A stretch of 64,000 bases of DNA from Nocardia exalbida NBRC 100660 (GCF_000308575.1 NZ_BAFZ01000036.1:107308-171307); one strand, 5' to 3'. Shown: positions 7,883 to 17,383, counted from the stretch's first letter. The notes: a model not told the origin generated them from the letters alone. Numbers and translations: made by a program.

Positions 7883-10132
7883 TCAGCCCTTCACGCAGAG
7901 CACCTGACGCAGCGTCGCGACCACGTCGACCAGGTCGCGCTGCGCCTCGATGACCTCGTCGATGTCCTTGTACGCGGCCGGGATCTCGTCCACCACGCCC
8001 GCGTCCTTGCGCGACTCGACGCCCTCGGTCTGGGCGATGAGATCGGCCACGGTGAACTGCTTCTTGGCCGCGTTGCGGCTCATCCGCCGTCCCGCGCCGT
8101 GCGAAGCCGACTGGAACGAGGCCGGATTCCCCTTGCCACGCACCACGTACGAGCGAGTACCCATCGAGCCGGGGATCAGCGCGAGATCACCCGCGCCCGC
8201 GCGCACGGCGCCCTTGCGGGTGACCAGCATCGGCACGCCATCGATCAGCTCCTCCGCCACATAATTGTGGTGGCAGTTTCCGGTAAGGATGTTTCCCTCG
8301 AGAGCGAAGGAGTGCGTGTCCTTCACGACAGCGCAGAAGACCTCTGCCACATGTGGGATGGGCCGCACGGAGCGAACTGTCCATCCGCGTCGCTCGACAG
8401 CCTGCCTGTTGGCAGCCCACCGCGAGCGGTGCTTCGCGTGGACGAAGAACTCGGGCGTGAGGTCACTGCGTGAAATGCCCATAACGAACACGTCGGACTG
8501 GGGCCGGCCGAACCCTTCGCGTGTTTTCCTCCGAATCGGGAGGGTCCAGATGCCGAGTGCATCGCAGGCGGTCTTGAAGAATTCGAGATCCTCGCGATTC
8601 GCAGACCAGATGGCAGGGCGGCCGGTCTTACCGACCTCGCCGTCTGCCGCGAAGTAGCCCGCGAGCCAGCCGTATAGATCGGAGGTCGATCCGTCGAGTG
8701 CCGGGTACTCGCGCTTCCACTCGCGCGGAAGCCCGCCGAGCCGCTTGTACGGTTGTACGTTGTGGCCCTGCTCTCGAAGTTGCGCCACCTCGTTCAACTT
8801 CACGTAGGTCTTTCGTGATGGGTCGTCCGAGTACAGGTAATAGTAGGTTCGTACGCGCTCGAGATTGTCGAAGTAGGGCAGTAGTGCCATGTCCTTCGAC
8901 CCATAGAAAACTGCACAAGCCAGCGCGTTACCAGCAATGCTGCCGTCGCCGAACACGAAGCCGCGGGCGATTCCTTCCCGAGACGGTCGTAGGTCATCCG
9001 GGCGCTTCGGGAAGACGTAGGCAAGGCGGTCTCCGACGCGGAGTCCCGAGGTGAGTGCTTCGGTGCGGTTGTGTGCCACCTTTGGTCGAAGAAGCCAGCG
9101 GTGCTCGGCTGTCGTGCGGATCGTGCGCTCTTGTCCGTAGCGCCCGACGACCAACTCCCAGAGTGGTTGGTGCCCGAAGGACAAGACGGGCGCCTTCACC
9201 CACTTGCCGCCCTCCGTGAGCAAGGTATGCATGCCACCCGCGAGTTCGGCGATGGGGCGGCAACCTTGTTCCGTCATTACCGAGGTCTCTCCAGCGAAGC
9301 AGCTGATGGGCTGCTCGAAACGCACTTTCCGCTCGGCGAATTCGGCGGCGACCGCACGGCAGACCAGGGCGAGCATCACCGCGCGGTTGCGCGCCGCGTA
9401 CTCCTGCGCCCAGGTGAGGTCGCGGCGGTAGGCCTCCATCTCCGGCGTGCCGGAGACGAAGACCGCCAGGTCGCGGTCGGGCAGATCGATGTTGTGCGGC
9501 AGCGTGCGCGCGATCGCCATGTGCCGCTCGGCGAGTTCCTTGCCGATGTTGCGGCTGCCGGAGTGCAGCAGGATCCACACCCGCTGCTCCTGATCCAGGC
9601 AGACCTCGATGAAGTGGTTGCCGCCGCCGAGCGTGCCCATCTGCTTGTGCGCCTTGGACTCGCGCGGCTGGACCCGGGCGTCCAGCGTGCCGAACGAACC
9701 CCAGAAACGCTCCCAACCCGCCCGCAGCGTCGTAGTGCTCGCGCCGAGCCCGGCGACCTGGGAGCCGAGCCGGATGACGTCCACGGCGTCGTGATGGGCC
9801 TGGAAGCCGACCGGCACCGCCGCCTCGATCCGCGACCGCAGCGACCGCAGGTTGTCGGGCAGATCCGCGGCGGTGAGGTCGGTGCGCACGCTCTCCATGC
9901 CGCAGCCGATGTCCACGCCGACCGCGGCGGGCGACACCGCGTCCTTCATCGCGATCACCGATCCGACCGTGGCCCCCTTGCCGAGGTGCACGTCGGGCAT
10001 CACGCGGACGCCGTGGACCCATTTCAGCGCGGCGATGTTGCGCAGTTGCCGGAGCGCGGACTGCTCGACCTCGTGCTCGTGGGCCCACATGAGCGTCTGC
10101 GCCTCGGTGCCGCGCAGCTCGACGGGAAACAT
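7883..10132 (-). CDS. rtcB: RtcB RNA ligase precursor interrupted by an intein
   Basis: A 749-aa frame made of a 407-aa RtcB ligase (exteins, residues 1-277 and 620-749) and a 342-aa intein (278-619). RtcB joins RNA 2',3'-cyclic-phosphate/3'-phosphate ends to 5'-OH ends using GTP and Mn2+. The metal-binding 'GVDIGCGM' is at 72-79 with Cys at 77-78 as in E. coli, 'GGGNHFIEV' follows near 165, and 'SHGAGRRMSR' is near the guanylylation region. The intein sits immediately before the conserved CHHN motif, so ligase activity needs splicing. ATG at 10132 is supported by GGAAGGA 9 nt upstream. There is no visible RtcA or archease gene beside it. Confidence 0.93.
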   Translation of the reverse strand: MFPVELRGTEAQTLMWAHEHEVEQSALRQLRNIAALKWVHGVRVMPDVHLGKGATVGSVIAMKDAVSPAAVGVDIGCGMESVRTDLTAADLPDNLRSLRSRIEAAVPVGFQAHHDAVDVIRLGSQVAGLGASTTTLRAGWERFWGSFGTLDARVQPRESKAHKQMGTLGGGNHFIEVCLDQEQRVWILLHSGSRNIGKELAERHMAIARTLPHNIDLPDRDLAVFVSGTPEMEAYRRDLTWAQEYAARNRAVMLALVCRAVAAEFAERKVRFEQPISCFAGETSVMTEQGCRPIAELAGGMHTLLTEGGKWVKAPVLSFGHQPLWELVVGRYGQERTIRTTAEHRWLLRPKVAHNRTEALTSGLRVGDRLAYVFPKRPDDLRPSREGIARGFVFGDGSIAGNALACAVFYGSKDMALLPYFDNLERVRTYYYLYSDDPSRKTYVKLNEVAQLREQGHNVQPYKRLGGLPREWKREYPALDGSTSDLYGWLAGYFAADGEVGKTGRPAIWSANREDLEFFKTACDALGIWTLPIRRKTREGFGRPQSDVFVMGISRSDLTPEFFVHAKHRSRWAANRQAVERRGWTVRSVRPIPHVAEVFCAVVKDTHSFALEGNILTGNCHHNYVAEELIDGVPMLVTRKGAVRAGAGDLALIPGSMGTRSYVVRGKGNPASFQSASHGAGRRMSRNAAKKQFTVADLIAQTEGVESRKDAGVVDEIPAAYKDIDEVIEAQRDLVDVVATLRQVLCVKG
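8276..9301 (-). mobile_element. Intein with LAGLIDADG homing endonuclease, in rtcB
   Basis: 342 residues from Cys1 (codon 9299-9301) to Asn342 (codon 8276-8278), followed by Cys+1 of the extein motif CHHNY. Block A is 'CFAGETSVMTEQG', block B 'TTAEH' at intein residues 63-67. Two LAGLIDADG-type helices are visible: 'GIARGFVFGDGS' at 110-121 and 'LYGWLAGYFAADG' at 209-221. Block F is 'VFCAVVKDTHSF' and block G 'NILTGN'. The penultimate residue is Gly instead of the usual His. The endonuclease looks intact. The base composition is visibly less GC-rich than the extein, in keeping with a mobile origin. Confidence 0.92.
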
Positions 10133-10224
10133 GGTCTCGATCCTTCCGTTGTCTTCACTGTCAACGGTAGGTACCGGCGGCACCCGGCGCACCCGAATAT
10201 CCGACCGACCGGGATGGTGGAGGG

Positions 10225-11304
10225 TCAGCCCACGCGGTGTTCGAATCGGGCCCGGTAGACGCGCTCGGCATTCCCGTGGGCGATGGCGTTGACCAGCACT
10301 TCGGCGTCGGCGGTGGTGATCGTGTCGTCGGCGATCCACTCGTCCATGAGCCTGCCGAGCCCGCGCCGCCAGAGCAGGGCGCCGAGGTAGTGCAATTCCG
10401 GGAGCCCGTAGCCGTCCGAGGAGTAGCACAGCGCCCGGAACGGGGCGAGTTCCAGCGTCTCGGCGAGCACGGCTCCGGCCCGCTGCCCCACGTAGGGAAT
10501 GGTCAGGCCGAGATCCAGGTGGACGTGATCGAAGACGTGCGCGAGGTAGGCGGCATGGCGATGGAAGGGCCAGCAGTGCAGCAGCATCACCGACAGCCCG
10601 GTGCCCGCGGTCCGGCGCAGGAAATCGGTGAGCAGCAGCGGGTCACTGTGCCGGAGGCGTAGATCGGGGTCGCCGAACCCGGTGTGGAATTGCAGGGGCA
10701 GACCGAACTCGGCGCCGATCCGTGCCCCGAGACCGACCAGCCAGCCGAGCACGTGCGGATCGGTGAGCCGGTGTTCGGGCGCGAAGCTGGTGGGCGGGTG
10801 ATCTCGCACCGGGAAGTCCAGACCGCACCGGTAGGCGACGATCGTCTTCAACCCGACGGCATGGGCGGCCCGCGCGCGCAGTTCCGCCTCGATCCGCTCG
10901 TAGACCCCGGACACCGCGCCGACCTGGGCGACGACCCGCTCGGCCACCTCCTCCAACCGGACCACCTCGCGTACCTCGCCGTCCACCAGGGCGGCGAAAT
11001 CCGCTGTGCCGCCGCCGATTCCGGTGTCCAGGTACCACCGGGTCACCCCGGTGGCGCGCAGCAGTCGCGCGGCGACCTCCCTGGCGCCGAGCCGGGTGCG
11101 ATGACGCAGGTAGACGTCCGGGCTGACATGGGCGGGCAGGTCGAGCGCGGGGGCGCACCACCGGCGCACCGCGAGCCCGATCGCGGAATCGAAACTTCCG
11201 TGCGCGCCCTCGCCGAGCAGGCGCTCGAAGCCGCGCCGGTCCAGGTTCCCGGTGTGGACGCCGTGGCAGTGGTGATCGGTGAGCCGCACCCCGTCGGTGA
11301 GCAT
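10225..11304 (-). CDS. Amidohydrolase family protein (FluG N-terminal-like)
   Basis: A 359-aa metal-dependent amidohydrolase. 'TDHHCHG' at 9-15 gives the first-strand HxH-type metal site, 'LPLQFHTGFGD' and 'VMLLHCWPFHR' supply further His ligands, and 'CYSSDGYGLPE' holds the conserved late Asp. The TIM-barrel type fits the uronate-isomerase/FluG-N group. It follows the glutamine-synthetase-like gene with one nucleotide between that gene's stop and this ATG, so the two are almost certainly translated together; in fungal FluG the same two domains are fused. The substrate is unknown, perhaps a gamma-glutamyl amide made or broken by the pair. Confidence 0.8.
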   Translation of the reverse strand: MLTDGVRLTDHHCHGVHTGNLDRRGFERLLGEGAHGSFDSAIGLAVRRWCAPALDLPAHVSPDVYLRHRTRLGAREVAARLLRATGVTRWYLDTGIGGGTADFAALVDGEVREVVRLEEVAERVVAQVGAVSGVYERIEAELRARAAHAVGLKTIVAYRCGLDFPVRDHPPTSFAPEHRLTDPHVLGWLVGLGARIGAEFGLPLQFHTGFGDPDLRLRHSDPLLLTDFLRRTAGTGLSVMLLHCWPFHRHAAYLAHVFDHVHLDLGLTIPYVGQRAGAVLAETLELAPFRALCYSSDGYGLPELHYLGALLWRRGLGRLMDEWIADDTITTADAEVLVNAIAHGNAERVYRARFEHRVG

Positions 11305-11305
11305 G

Positions 11306-12676
11306 TCAGAACCGCCAACGTGTCAGCGCGACCAGCTCTTCGGCGCTCGCGGCGGCGTACCGCTCGGCCTCCGCACGGCGCACGGTGAGCAGCGCGTCGT
11401 GCAGTTCGGCGCCCATGGCGTCGGCCAGCACCTCGGACGCGGCGAGGTGGTCGGCGGCTTCGGCCGGTGTGGTGGGCAGGCGGCGCACATCCGACATCAT
11501 GCGTGCTTCGGCGTCGAAAGTCGCCGGATCCCCGGTGATCTCGGCCGGAAGGCGTAAGCGTTCGGCCACACCGGCGAGCCCGGCCGCGATCACCGACCCG
11601 ACGATCAGGTACGGATTACCGGTCGCGTCGAGACATTTGATCTCGGCGTTGGCGGCCCACCCCTCGGTGCCGCGGACTCCGGTGACGAAGCGCAGCGCGG
11701 CCTCTCTGGTCTCGCGGCCCCAGCACTGCCAGACCCCCGCCCAGCGCGACGGCGCCAGCCGCAGGAAGCTCGCCGGATTGCCCGCACCGACCGCGACCAG
11801 CGCGGGCAGTTCCCGCAACACTCCCGCCAGGAACGCCTCACCGGTCCGTCGCATGCCGTGCGGGCCGTCGCCGCCCGCGAACAGGGGGCCCTCCTCGTCG
11901 GTCACCGAGAGGTGCAGGTGCGCTCCGGAACCGGCGCCGCCCGGCTCGATACAGGGGGCCAGCAGCGCCCGCCAGCCGTGCCGCGCGCTCATCTGACGGA
12001 TCGTGTGCCGGACCAGCACCGCCTGGTCCGCGGCGGCGACCGGCTCGGACGGTTCGACCGACAGCTCCAGTTGCGCGAGCGCGTATTCCGGATGGAACTG
12101 CGCCACCGCCACACCTTGCCGTTCGAGCGCGGCGACCAGGTCGGCGGCGTATTCGGCGACCTGCCCGAGCCGCACCATGCCGTATGCGGGGCCGTGGATC
12201 GCGGGTGTGAAGCCCTCGGTGCCGTCGGCGCGGCCCACTGCCCATTCGGTTTCGAAGGCCATGGACAACCGCAGTCCGGCCGCCTGCGCCGCAGCCGTCT
12301 GGCGTGTCGCGAAGTGGCGCTGGCAAGCGACGAAACGGGTGCCGTCCTGGGTGTATTTGTCGGTGGGCGCCCACGCCCAGCCTGGCTGGCAGGCCAGTTC
12401 GGTCAGCCCGGCCAGATCCGGGATGAGCCGCAGATCGCCGTCGGGGCCGCCGAGATAGCGCCCGACCGCCATCACGTCGTCGAAGGCGAAGGTCTCGAAG
12501 CACGGCGACACCCCGATGCCGTATCGGGACGCGCGATCCAGCCGCTTCGCCGGGACGGCTTTCACGCGCGTGATGCCCGCGTTGTCCACGAAGCTCAGGG
12601 CGACCATCGACGCGTCGACCCCGTGAATCGGAGCGGTGTCGCCGTCGGCGGGGATGCGATCCGGCGTGGTGGCCAT
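11306..12676 (-). CDS. Glutamine synthetase family protein (GlnA-like / gamma-glutamylamide synthetase-like)
   Basis: A 456-aa GS-fold protein. The N-terminal beta-grasp half is followed by 'GAGSGAHLHLS', the ATP/glutamate-binding GxGxHxH loop, 'NPASFLRLAPSRWAG' in place of NPxNSYKRL, and 'NAEIKCLDATGNPYL' in place of the ExRxxDxxANPYL catalytic segment. These departures from GlnA1-type enzymes suggest it ligates glutamate to an amine other than ammonia, as in the polyamine or ethanolamine GlnA-like enzymes of actinobacteria. The partner amidohydrolase is next in the operon. The start ATG at 12676 gives the expected family length. Confidence 0.82.
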   Translation of the reverse strand: MATTPDRIPADGDTAPIHGVDASMVALSFVDNAGITRVKAVPAKRLDRASRYGIGVSPCFETFAFDDVMAVGRYLGGPDGDLRLIPDLAGLTELACQPGWAWAPTDKYTQDGTRFVACQRHFATRQTAAAQAAGLRLSMAFETEWAVGRADGTEGFTPAIHGPAYGMVRLGQVAEYAADLVAALERQGVAVAQFHPEYALAQLELSVEPSEPVAAADQAVLVRHTIRQMSARHGWRALLAPCIEPGGAGSGAHLHLSVTDEEGPLFAGGDGPHGMRRTGEAFLAGVLRELPALVAVGAGNPASFLRLAPSRWAGVWQCWGRETREAALRFVTGVRGTEGWAANAEIKCLDATGNPYLIVGSVIAAGLAGVAERLRLPAEITGDPATFDAEARMMSDVRRLPTTPAEAADHLAASEVLADAMGAELHDALLTVRRAEAERYAAASAEELVALTRWRF

Positions 12677-12727
12677 GCCCTCACGATATCGGCTCGGGCG
12701 CAGCGGGAGCCGTCGTGGCGCGCGCCG

Positions 12728-13606
12728 TTACTCCGCGGCCAGGGCGGCGGTGATCTCCTCGCGGGCGGGGATCGAACTGCTCGCACCCAACCGGGTCGTC
12801 GCCAGCGCTCCGGCTGCGCACGCCCAGGTCAGTGCCCATTCGGGGCCGCGATGCCAGGCCGCGGCCAACGCGCCGGTGAACGCGTCGCCCGCCCCGGTGG
12901 TGTCGACGACCTCCACCTGCGGGCTGGGCCGGGACAGGCGGGCGCCATCCGGTCCGCGATAGTCCGCGCCCGCCGCCCCGCGGGTGACGACCACGTGCGC
13001 GACGGCGTCGAGAGCCGCGCCCAGTTTTTCGGCCTCGCCCGAATTCACCACGGCGACATCGACATTCGCCCACAGTTCGGCGGGGGTGGGGCGCACCGGC
13101 GAAGGGTTCAGCAGCACCGTCGTGTCGTGCGCGCGGGCGTGGCGGGCCGCGGCGGCGACCGTTTCGACCGGAATCTCCAACTGGCACAGCAAGATATCGG
13201 CGGCCGCGATGGCCGTCAGGTCGTCCTCGGCCAGCTCGGTCATCCGCGCGTTGGCGCCCCCGATGACGATGATGCTGTTCTCGCCGTCGTCGTCCACCAC
13301 GATGGTGGCGATGCCGCTCGGCCCGGCGACGGTGCGCAGCCGGTCGGCCGACACCCCCGCGGCGGTGAGCGCGCCGCGCAGTTCGCCCGCGAAGACGTCG
13401 TCGCCGACCGCTCCGAGGAAGCGGACCGCGCCACCCGCTCGCTGCGCGGCGATGGCCTGATTGGCACCTTTCCCGCCCGGCACCATGGCGAAGCCGCCGC
13501 CGAGGACCGTCTCGCCGGGGACGGGTCTGCGCGCCGTCGTGGTCACCAGATCCATGTTGACGCTGCCGAGCACCGCGATCGCGGGAGCGTCCGGTTCGAC
13601 CGTCAT
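12728..13606 (-). CDS. rbsK: Ribokinase (PfkB family)
   Basis: A 292-aa PfkB-family sugar kinase. 'GSVNMDLV' at 14-21 is the substrate strand, 'PGGKGANQA' near 43-51 the family's first signature, and 'DTTGAGDAFTGAL' near 235-247 the anion hole with the catalytic Asp. These match ribokinase, which phosphorylates D-ribose at O5 using ATP. The ATG at 13606 gives the standard length; the frame stays open far upstream only because of GC bias opposite proA. No ribose transporter is adjacent. It may be cotranscribed with the GS-like gene that follows after 51 nt. Confidence 0.88.
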   Translation of the reverse strand: MTVEPDAPAIAVLGSVNMDLVTTTARRPVPGETVLGGGFAMVPGGKGANQAIAAQRAGGAVRFLGAVGDDVFAGELRGALTAAGVSADRLRTVAGPSGIATIVVDDDGENSIIVIGGANARMTELAEDDLTAIAAADILLCQLEIPVETVAAAARHARAHDTTVLLNPSPVRPTPAELWANVDVAVVNSGEAEKLGAALDAVAHVVVTRGAAGADYRGPDGARLSRPSPQVEVVDTTGAGDAFTGALAAAWHRGPEWALTWACAAGALATTRLGASSSIPAREEITAALAAE

Positions 13607-13702
13607 ATCGCCGGACGGTAGTCGCCCCGCGAGGGCCGCGCACGTGACCGCGCGCCCGCGTCGGCGCGGCCCAGCGGGTGGATCGGCGCTGCCCCCCTTG
13701 CG

Positions 13703-13714
13703 TAGGCTGTACCC
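13703..13714 (+). promoter_or_regulatory. -10 box of a probable leaderless proA transcript
   Basis: TAGGCT at 13703-13708 ends 6 nt before the proA ATG at 13715, which places the transcript start at or next to the A of ATG. No Shine-Dalgarno sequence is present. Confidence 0.55.
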
Positions 13715-14980
13715 ATGACGGTAGGAACGACCACCCAACCGGATGTCCGTGCGGTGGTGCATGAGGCCGCGCGCAAGGCCAGGGTCGCGTCGCGGGCATT
13801 GGCCCAGCTGACGACCGCGCAGAAGAACGACGCGCTGCATGCCGCCGCCGACGCGCTGCTCGCCGCCGCCGATCGGGTGCTGGCCGCCAACGCCGAGGAC
13901 ATCGCCGCGGCGCGGGCCGCGGGCACCGAGGAATCGCTGCTGGACCGGCTGCGGCTGACCAAGCCCCGCATCGACGGCATCGCCTCGGGGTTGCGGCAGG
14001 TGGCCGGCCTGCCCGATCCGGTCGGTGTGGTGGTGCGCGGCTCGACCCTGCCGAACGGGCTGGAGATCAGGCAGGTGCGCGTGCCGCTCGGCGTGGTGGG
14101 CATGGTGTACGAGGCCCGGCCGAACGTCACCGTCGACGCGTTCGGGCTCGCGCTCAAGTCCGGTAACGCCGCCCTGCTGCGCGGCTCGTCCTCGGCGGCG
14201 CGGTCCAATGCCGCGCTCGTCGCGGTGCTGCGCGAATCGCTTGTCACGCAAGACATCCCGGCCGACGCCGTGCAGCTGCTGCCGAGCGACGACCGGTCCA
14301 GCGTCACCCATCTGATCCAGGCCCGCGGCCTGGTCGACGTCGTCATTCCGCGCGGCGGCGCCGGGTTGATCAACGCGGTCGTCCGCGACGCGCAGGTGCC
14401 CACCATCGAGACCGGCACCGGCAACTGCCACGTCTACGTGCACGCCGCCGCCGATCTGGCCATGGCAGAGCGGATCCTGATCAACGCCAAGACCCGCCGT
14501 CCCAGCGTGTGCAACGCGGCCGAGACCGTGCTGATCGACGCCGCCATCGCGGACACCGCGCTGCCGCGGCTCACCGACGCGCTGGAGCGGGCCGGGGTCA
14601 CCATCCACGGTGACCTCCCCGGCCAGGTTCCGGCCACCGACGCGGACTGGGGCGAGGAGTACCTCACCCTGGACATCGCGCTCAAGGTCGTCGACGGCCT
14701 GGACGCGGCTGTGGAGCACATCAACACCTGGGGCACCGGCCACACCGAGGCCATCGTCACCGGCGACCTCGCCGCGGCGCGCGAGTTCACCGGCCGGGTC
14801 GACGCCGCCGCCGTGATGGTGAACGCCTCCACCGCCTTCACCGACGGCGAGCAGTTCGGCTTCGGCGCCGAGATCGGTATTTCCACCCAGAAACTGCACG
14901 CGCGCGGTCCGATGGCCCTGCCGGAACTGACCTCGACGAAGTGGATCGTCTGGGGCGAGGGCCAGATCCGGCCGGTCTGA
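13715..14980 (+). CDS. proA: Gamma-glutamyl phosphate reductase
   Basis: A 421-aa NADPH-dependent reductase that converts L-glutamate 5-phosphate to glutamate semialdehyde, the second step of proline synthesis in the cytosol. It is full length and collinear with the family: '[16 protein letters not shown]' in the cofactor domain, the catalytic Cys266 in '[11 protein letters not shown]', and '[20 protein letters not shown]' near the C-terminus. Its -10 box abuts the ATG, suggesting a leaderless message. In mycobacteria proA is also followed by the MoxR ATPase gene. Confidence 0.97.
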   Translation: MTVGTTTQPDVRAVVHEAARKARVASRALAQLTTAQKNDALHAAADALLAAADRVLAANAEDIAAARAAGTEESLLDRLRLTKPRIDGIASGLRQVAGLPDPVGVVVRGSTLPNGLEIRQVRVPLGVVGMVYEARPNVTVDAFGLALKSGNAALLRGSSSAARSNAALVAVLRESLVTQDIPADAVQLLPSDDRSSVTHLIQARGLVDVVIPRGGAGLINAVVRDAQVPTIETGTGNCHVYVHAAADLAMAERILINAKTRRPSVCNAAETVLIDAAIADTALPRLTDALERAGVTIHGDLPGQVPATDADWGEEYLTLDIALKVVDGLDAAVEHINTWGTGHTEAIVTGDLAAAREFTGRVDAAAVMVNASTAFTDGEQFGFGAEIGISTQKLHARGPMALPELTSTKWIVWGEGQIRPV

Positions 14981-15073
14981 CCGGGGTGCGCGGCGGCCGC
15001 GAACGATGCCGAGTCGGTGTCCGCGCCGCGCTGCCGTAGCGTGGGGGATGGTTCGGAAGAAAGGTGCCGGGTG

Positions 15074-15952
15074 GTGTCGGAGAGCGCAGTACAGGAGCCG
15101 GTCTTCTCGTCGGTGGAAGACGTCCTCGAACGGTTGGCGAGCACGGGCTACCTGGCGGACAAGGCCACCGCCACCTCGGTGTTCCTGGCCGATCGGCTGG
15201 GCAAGCCGCTGCTGATCGAGGGACCTGCGGGTGTGGGCAAGACCGAGCTGGCGCGGGCTGTCGCGCAAACCTCGGGCGCGGAGCTGGTGCGGTTGCAGTG
15301 CTACGAGGGCGTCGACGAGGCCCGCGCGCTGTACGAGTGGAATCACGCCAAGCAGATCCTGCGCATCCAGGCCTCCAGTGAGAACGACTGGCAGGAGACG
15401 AAGGCCGACGTCTTCACCGAGGAATTCCTGCTGTCGCGCCCGCTGCTGACCGCGATCCGGCGCACCGATCCCACGGTGCTGCTGATCGACGAGACCGACA
15501 AGGCCGACGTCGAGATCGAGGGCCTGTTGCTCGAGGTACTCAGCGATTTCGCGGTGACGGTGCCGGAGCTGGGCACGATCACCGCCAGCCGCAAGCCGTT
15601 CGTGGTACTCACCTCGAACGCCACGCGGGAGCTGTCCGAGGCGCTCAAGCGCCGCTGCCTGTATCTGCACCTGGACTTCCCGGACGAGGAGCTGGAGCGG
15701 CGCATCCTGGCCAGCCGGGTCCCGGAGCTGTCGGCGGCCGTCGCCGCGCAACTGGTGCGGATCGTGCACGTACTGCGCGGCATGCAGTTGAAGAAGCTGC
15801 CCTCGGTCGCCGAATCGATCGACTGGGGCCGCACGCTGCTGGCGCTGGGCCTGCGTGACCTGGACGACACGACCGTTCGCGCCACTCTCGGTGTGGTCCT
15901 CAAACACCAGAGCGACCACCAGCGCGCGCTGGCCGAACTGAAGCTGGCCTGA
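15074..15952 (+). CDS. MoxR-type AAA+ ATPase
   Basis: A 292-aa AAA+ ATPase of the MoxR class. Walker A 'GPAGVGKTE' is at 50-58, Walker B 'TVLLIDETDKAD' near 137-148, and 'LTSNATRELSEALKRRCLYL' contains sensor 1 and the Arg finger. MoxR ATPases work with VWA proteins to assemble or remodel protein complexes, and the VWA gene follows 3 nt later. A -10-like TAGCGT is at 15037-15042 and AAAGG at 15060-15064 precedes two in-frame GTGs (15071, 15074). I chose 15074 for family length; 15071 would add one residue. Confidence 0.9.
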   Translation: MSESAVQEPVFSSVEDVLERLASTGYLADKATATSVFLADRLGKPLLIEGPAGVGKTELARAVAQTSGAELVRLQCYEGVDEARALYEWNHAKQILRIQASSENDWQETKADVFTEEFLLSRPLLTAIRRTDPTVLLIDETDKADVEIEGLLLEVLSDFAVTVPELGTITASRKPFVVLTSNATRELSEALKRRCLYLHLDFPDEELERRILASRVPELSAAVAAQLVRIVHVLRGMQLKKLPSVAESIDWGRTLLALGLRDLDDTTVRATLGVVLKHQSDHQRALAELKLA

Positions 15953-15955
15953 GCC

Positions 15956-17383
15956 GTGGCGGCCGGGTCGGTCCCCGCCGAGGTCGCGTCGCTGAGCGCG
16001 CCGCACGGTATTCCGGGGCATCTGGTCGGCTTCGTGGAGGCGCTGCGGGCGCGCGGCATTCCGGTCGGCCCCTCGGAGACGGTCGACGCGGGCCGTGTGG
16101 TGACCGTGCTCGACCTGATGGACCGCGAGGTCCTGCGCGAAGGGCTGGCGTGCTCGTTGCTGCGGCGCACCACCCACCGGGCGACCTTCGACGGTCTGTT
16201 CGACCTGTGGTTCCCGGTCGCCGTCGGGGAACGCGCCGCGGCGGAGGACGAGATCGAGATCCCGCACACCCGCTCGGGTGATGTGGACATCCCCGCCCTG
16301 CGCGAACTGCTCGCGCAACTGCTGGCGCAGGAGTCGGCGACCCCGCAGCTGGAAGCGCTGGCCGCGCAGCTGGTCGAGCAGCTGGGCCAGTACCAATCCG
16401 CCCGCGGCCCGTCTTTCTCGTCGTATCAGGCGCTGAAAGAAGTGCAGCCGCAGACGTTGCTGGCGAAGATCCTCGCGGGTATGGCCCTGGGGCCGGACGC
16501 GAGCGAGTTCGACGCCGAGATCGCGCGCCGCGCGGCCCGCCAGCGCATCGCCGGTTTCCGCGCGACCGTCGAGGCCGAGACCAGGCGGCGGGTCGCCGAG
16601 CGGATCGGCCGCGAACGTGTGGCGAGCTACGGCGTGGCCCGCCAGGCCGAAGAAGTCGATTTCCTGCGCGCCTCCGAAGCCGAACTCTCCGAACTCAAGC
16701 GCAGCACCCAGCGTTTGGCTCGCATCCTGGCCGCGCGCCTCGCCGCGCGCCGCAGGCACGCCCGTCGCGGTGCCATCGACCTGCGCCGGACCCTGCGCGC
16801 ATCCATGTCCACCGGCGGGGTCCCCATCGATCTGGTGCACCGCAAGCCGCGACCGGGCCGCCCGGAACTGGTGCTGCTGTGCGACGTCTCCGGTTCGGTG
16901 GCCGGCTTCAGCAACTTCACGCTGCTGCTGGTGAGCGCGCTGCGCGAACAGTTCTCCCGGGTGCGCATCTTCGCGTTCGTCGACCAGATCGACGAGGTGA
17001 CCCGATTCTTCGACCCGCACACCCAGCTGGATCGGTCGATGGCCCGGATCTTCGGTGAGGCGAGCGTCGTCGGGCTGGACGGGCACTCCGACTACGGCAA
17101 CGCGCTTGCCGGGTTCGGCAGGGATTACCCGGACGCCGTCACCAGCCGCAGCTCGCTGCTGATCCTCGGCGACGCCCGCACGAACTATCGTGACCCCGAG
17201 TTGAACACGCTACGGTCGCTGGTCGAGGTCGCCAAACACGCGCACTGGCTCAATCCGGAACCGCGCAGCCAGTGGGGCTCCGGCGATTCCGCCGCCGACA
17301 AATATCGCGATGTGATCGAGATGCACGAATGCCGCTCGGCCAAACAGCTCACCGCGGTTGTCTCGCGGCTGCTGCCGGTGTAG
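15956..17383 (+). CDS. VWA domain protein (CoxE-like), MoxR partner
   Basis: A 475-aa cytosolic protein with a CoxE-type von Willebrand A domain in the C-terminal third. The metal-ion site 'LLCDVSGSVAG' (DxSxS) is near residue 305. The N-terminal two thirds is helical, with an Arg/Ala/Glu-rich segment near 200-280 that may be a coiled coil. It starts with GTG just 3 nt after the MoxR stop, so the two form an operon. The pair resembles the CoxD/CoxE systems that insert or activate metal cofactors; the client here is unknown. Confidence 0.88.
   Translation: MAAGSVPAEVASLSAPHGIPGHLVGFVEALRARGIPVGPSETVDAGRVVTVLDLMDREVLREGLACSLLRRTTHRATFDGLFDLWFPVAVGERAAAEDEIEIPHTRSGDVDIPALRELLAQLLAQESATPQLEALAAQLVEQLGQYQSARGPSFSSYQALKEVQPQTLLAKILAGMALGPDASEFDAEIARRAARQRIAGFRATVEAETRRRVAERIGRERVASYGVARQAEEVDFLRASEAELSELKRSTQRLARILAARLAARRRHARRGAIDLRRTLRASMSTGGVPIDLVHRKPRPGRPELVLLCDVSGSVAGFSNFTLLLVSALREQFSRVRIFAFVDQIDEVTRFFDPHTQLDRSMARIFGEASVVGLDGHSDYGNALAGFGRDYPDAVTSRSSLLILGDARTNYRDPELNTLRSLVEVAKHAHWLNPEPRSQWGSGDSAADKYRDVIEMHECRSAKQLTAVVSRLLPV

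Noticed and set aside
12728..17086. A 1452-codon leftward open frame through the ribokinase, proA, MoxR and VWA region
   Set aside because: Only its end (12728-13606) is the ribokinase; the rest is antisense to well-recognised genes and open because of GC bias.
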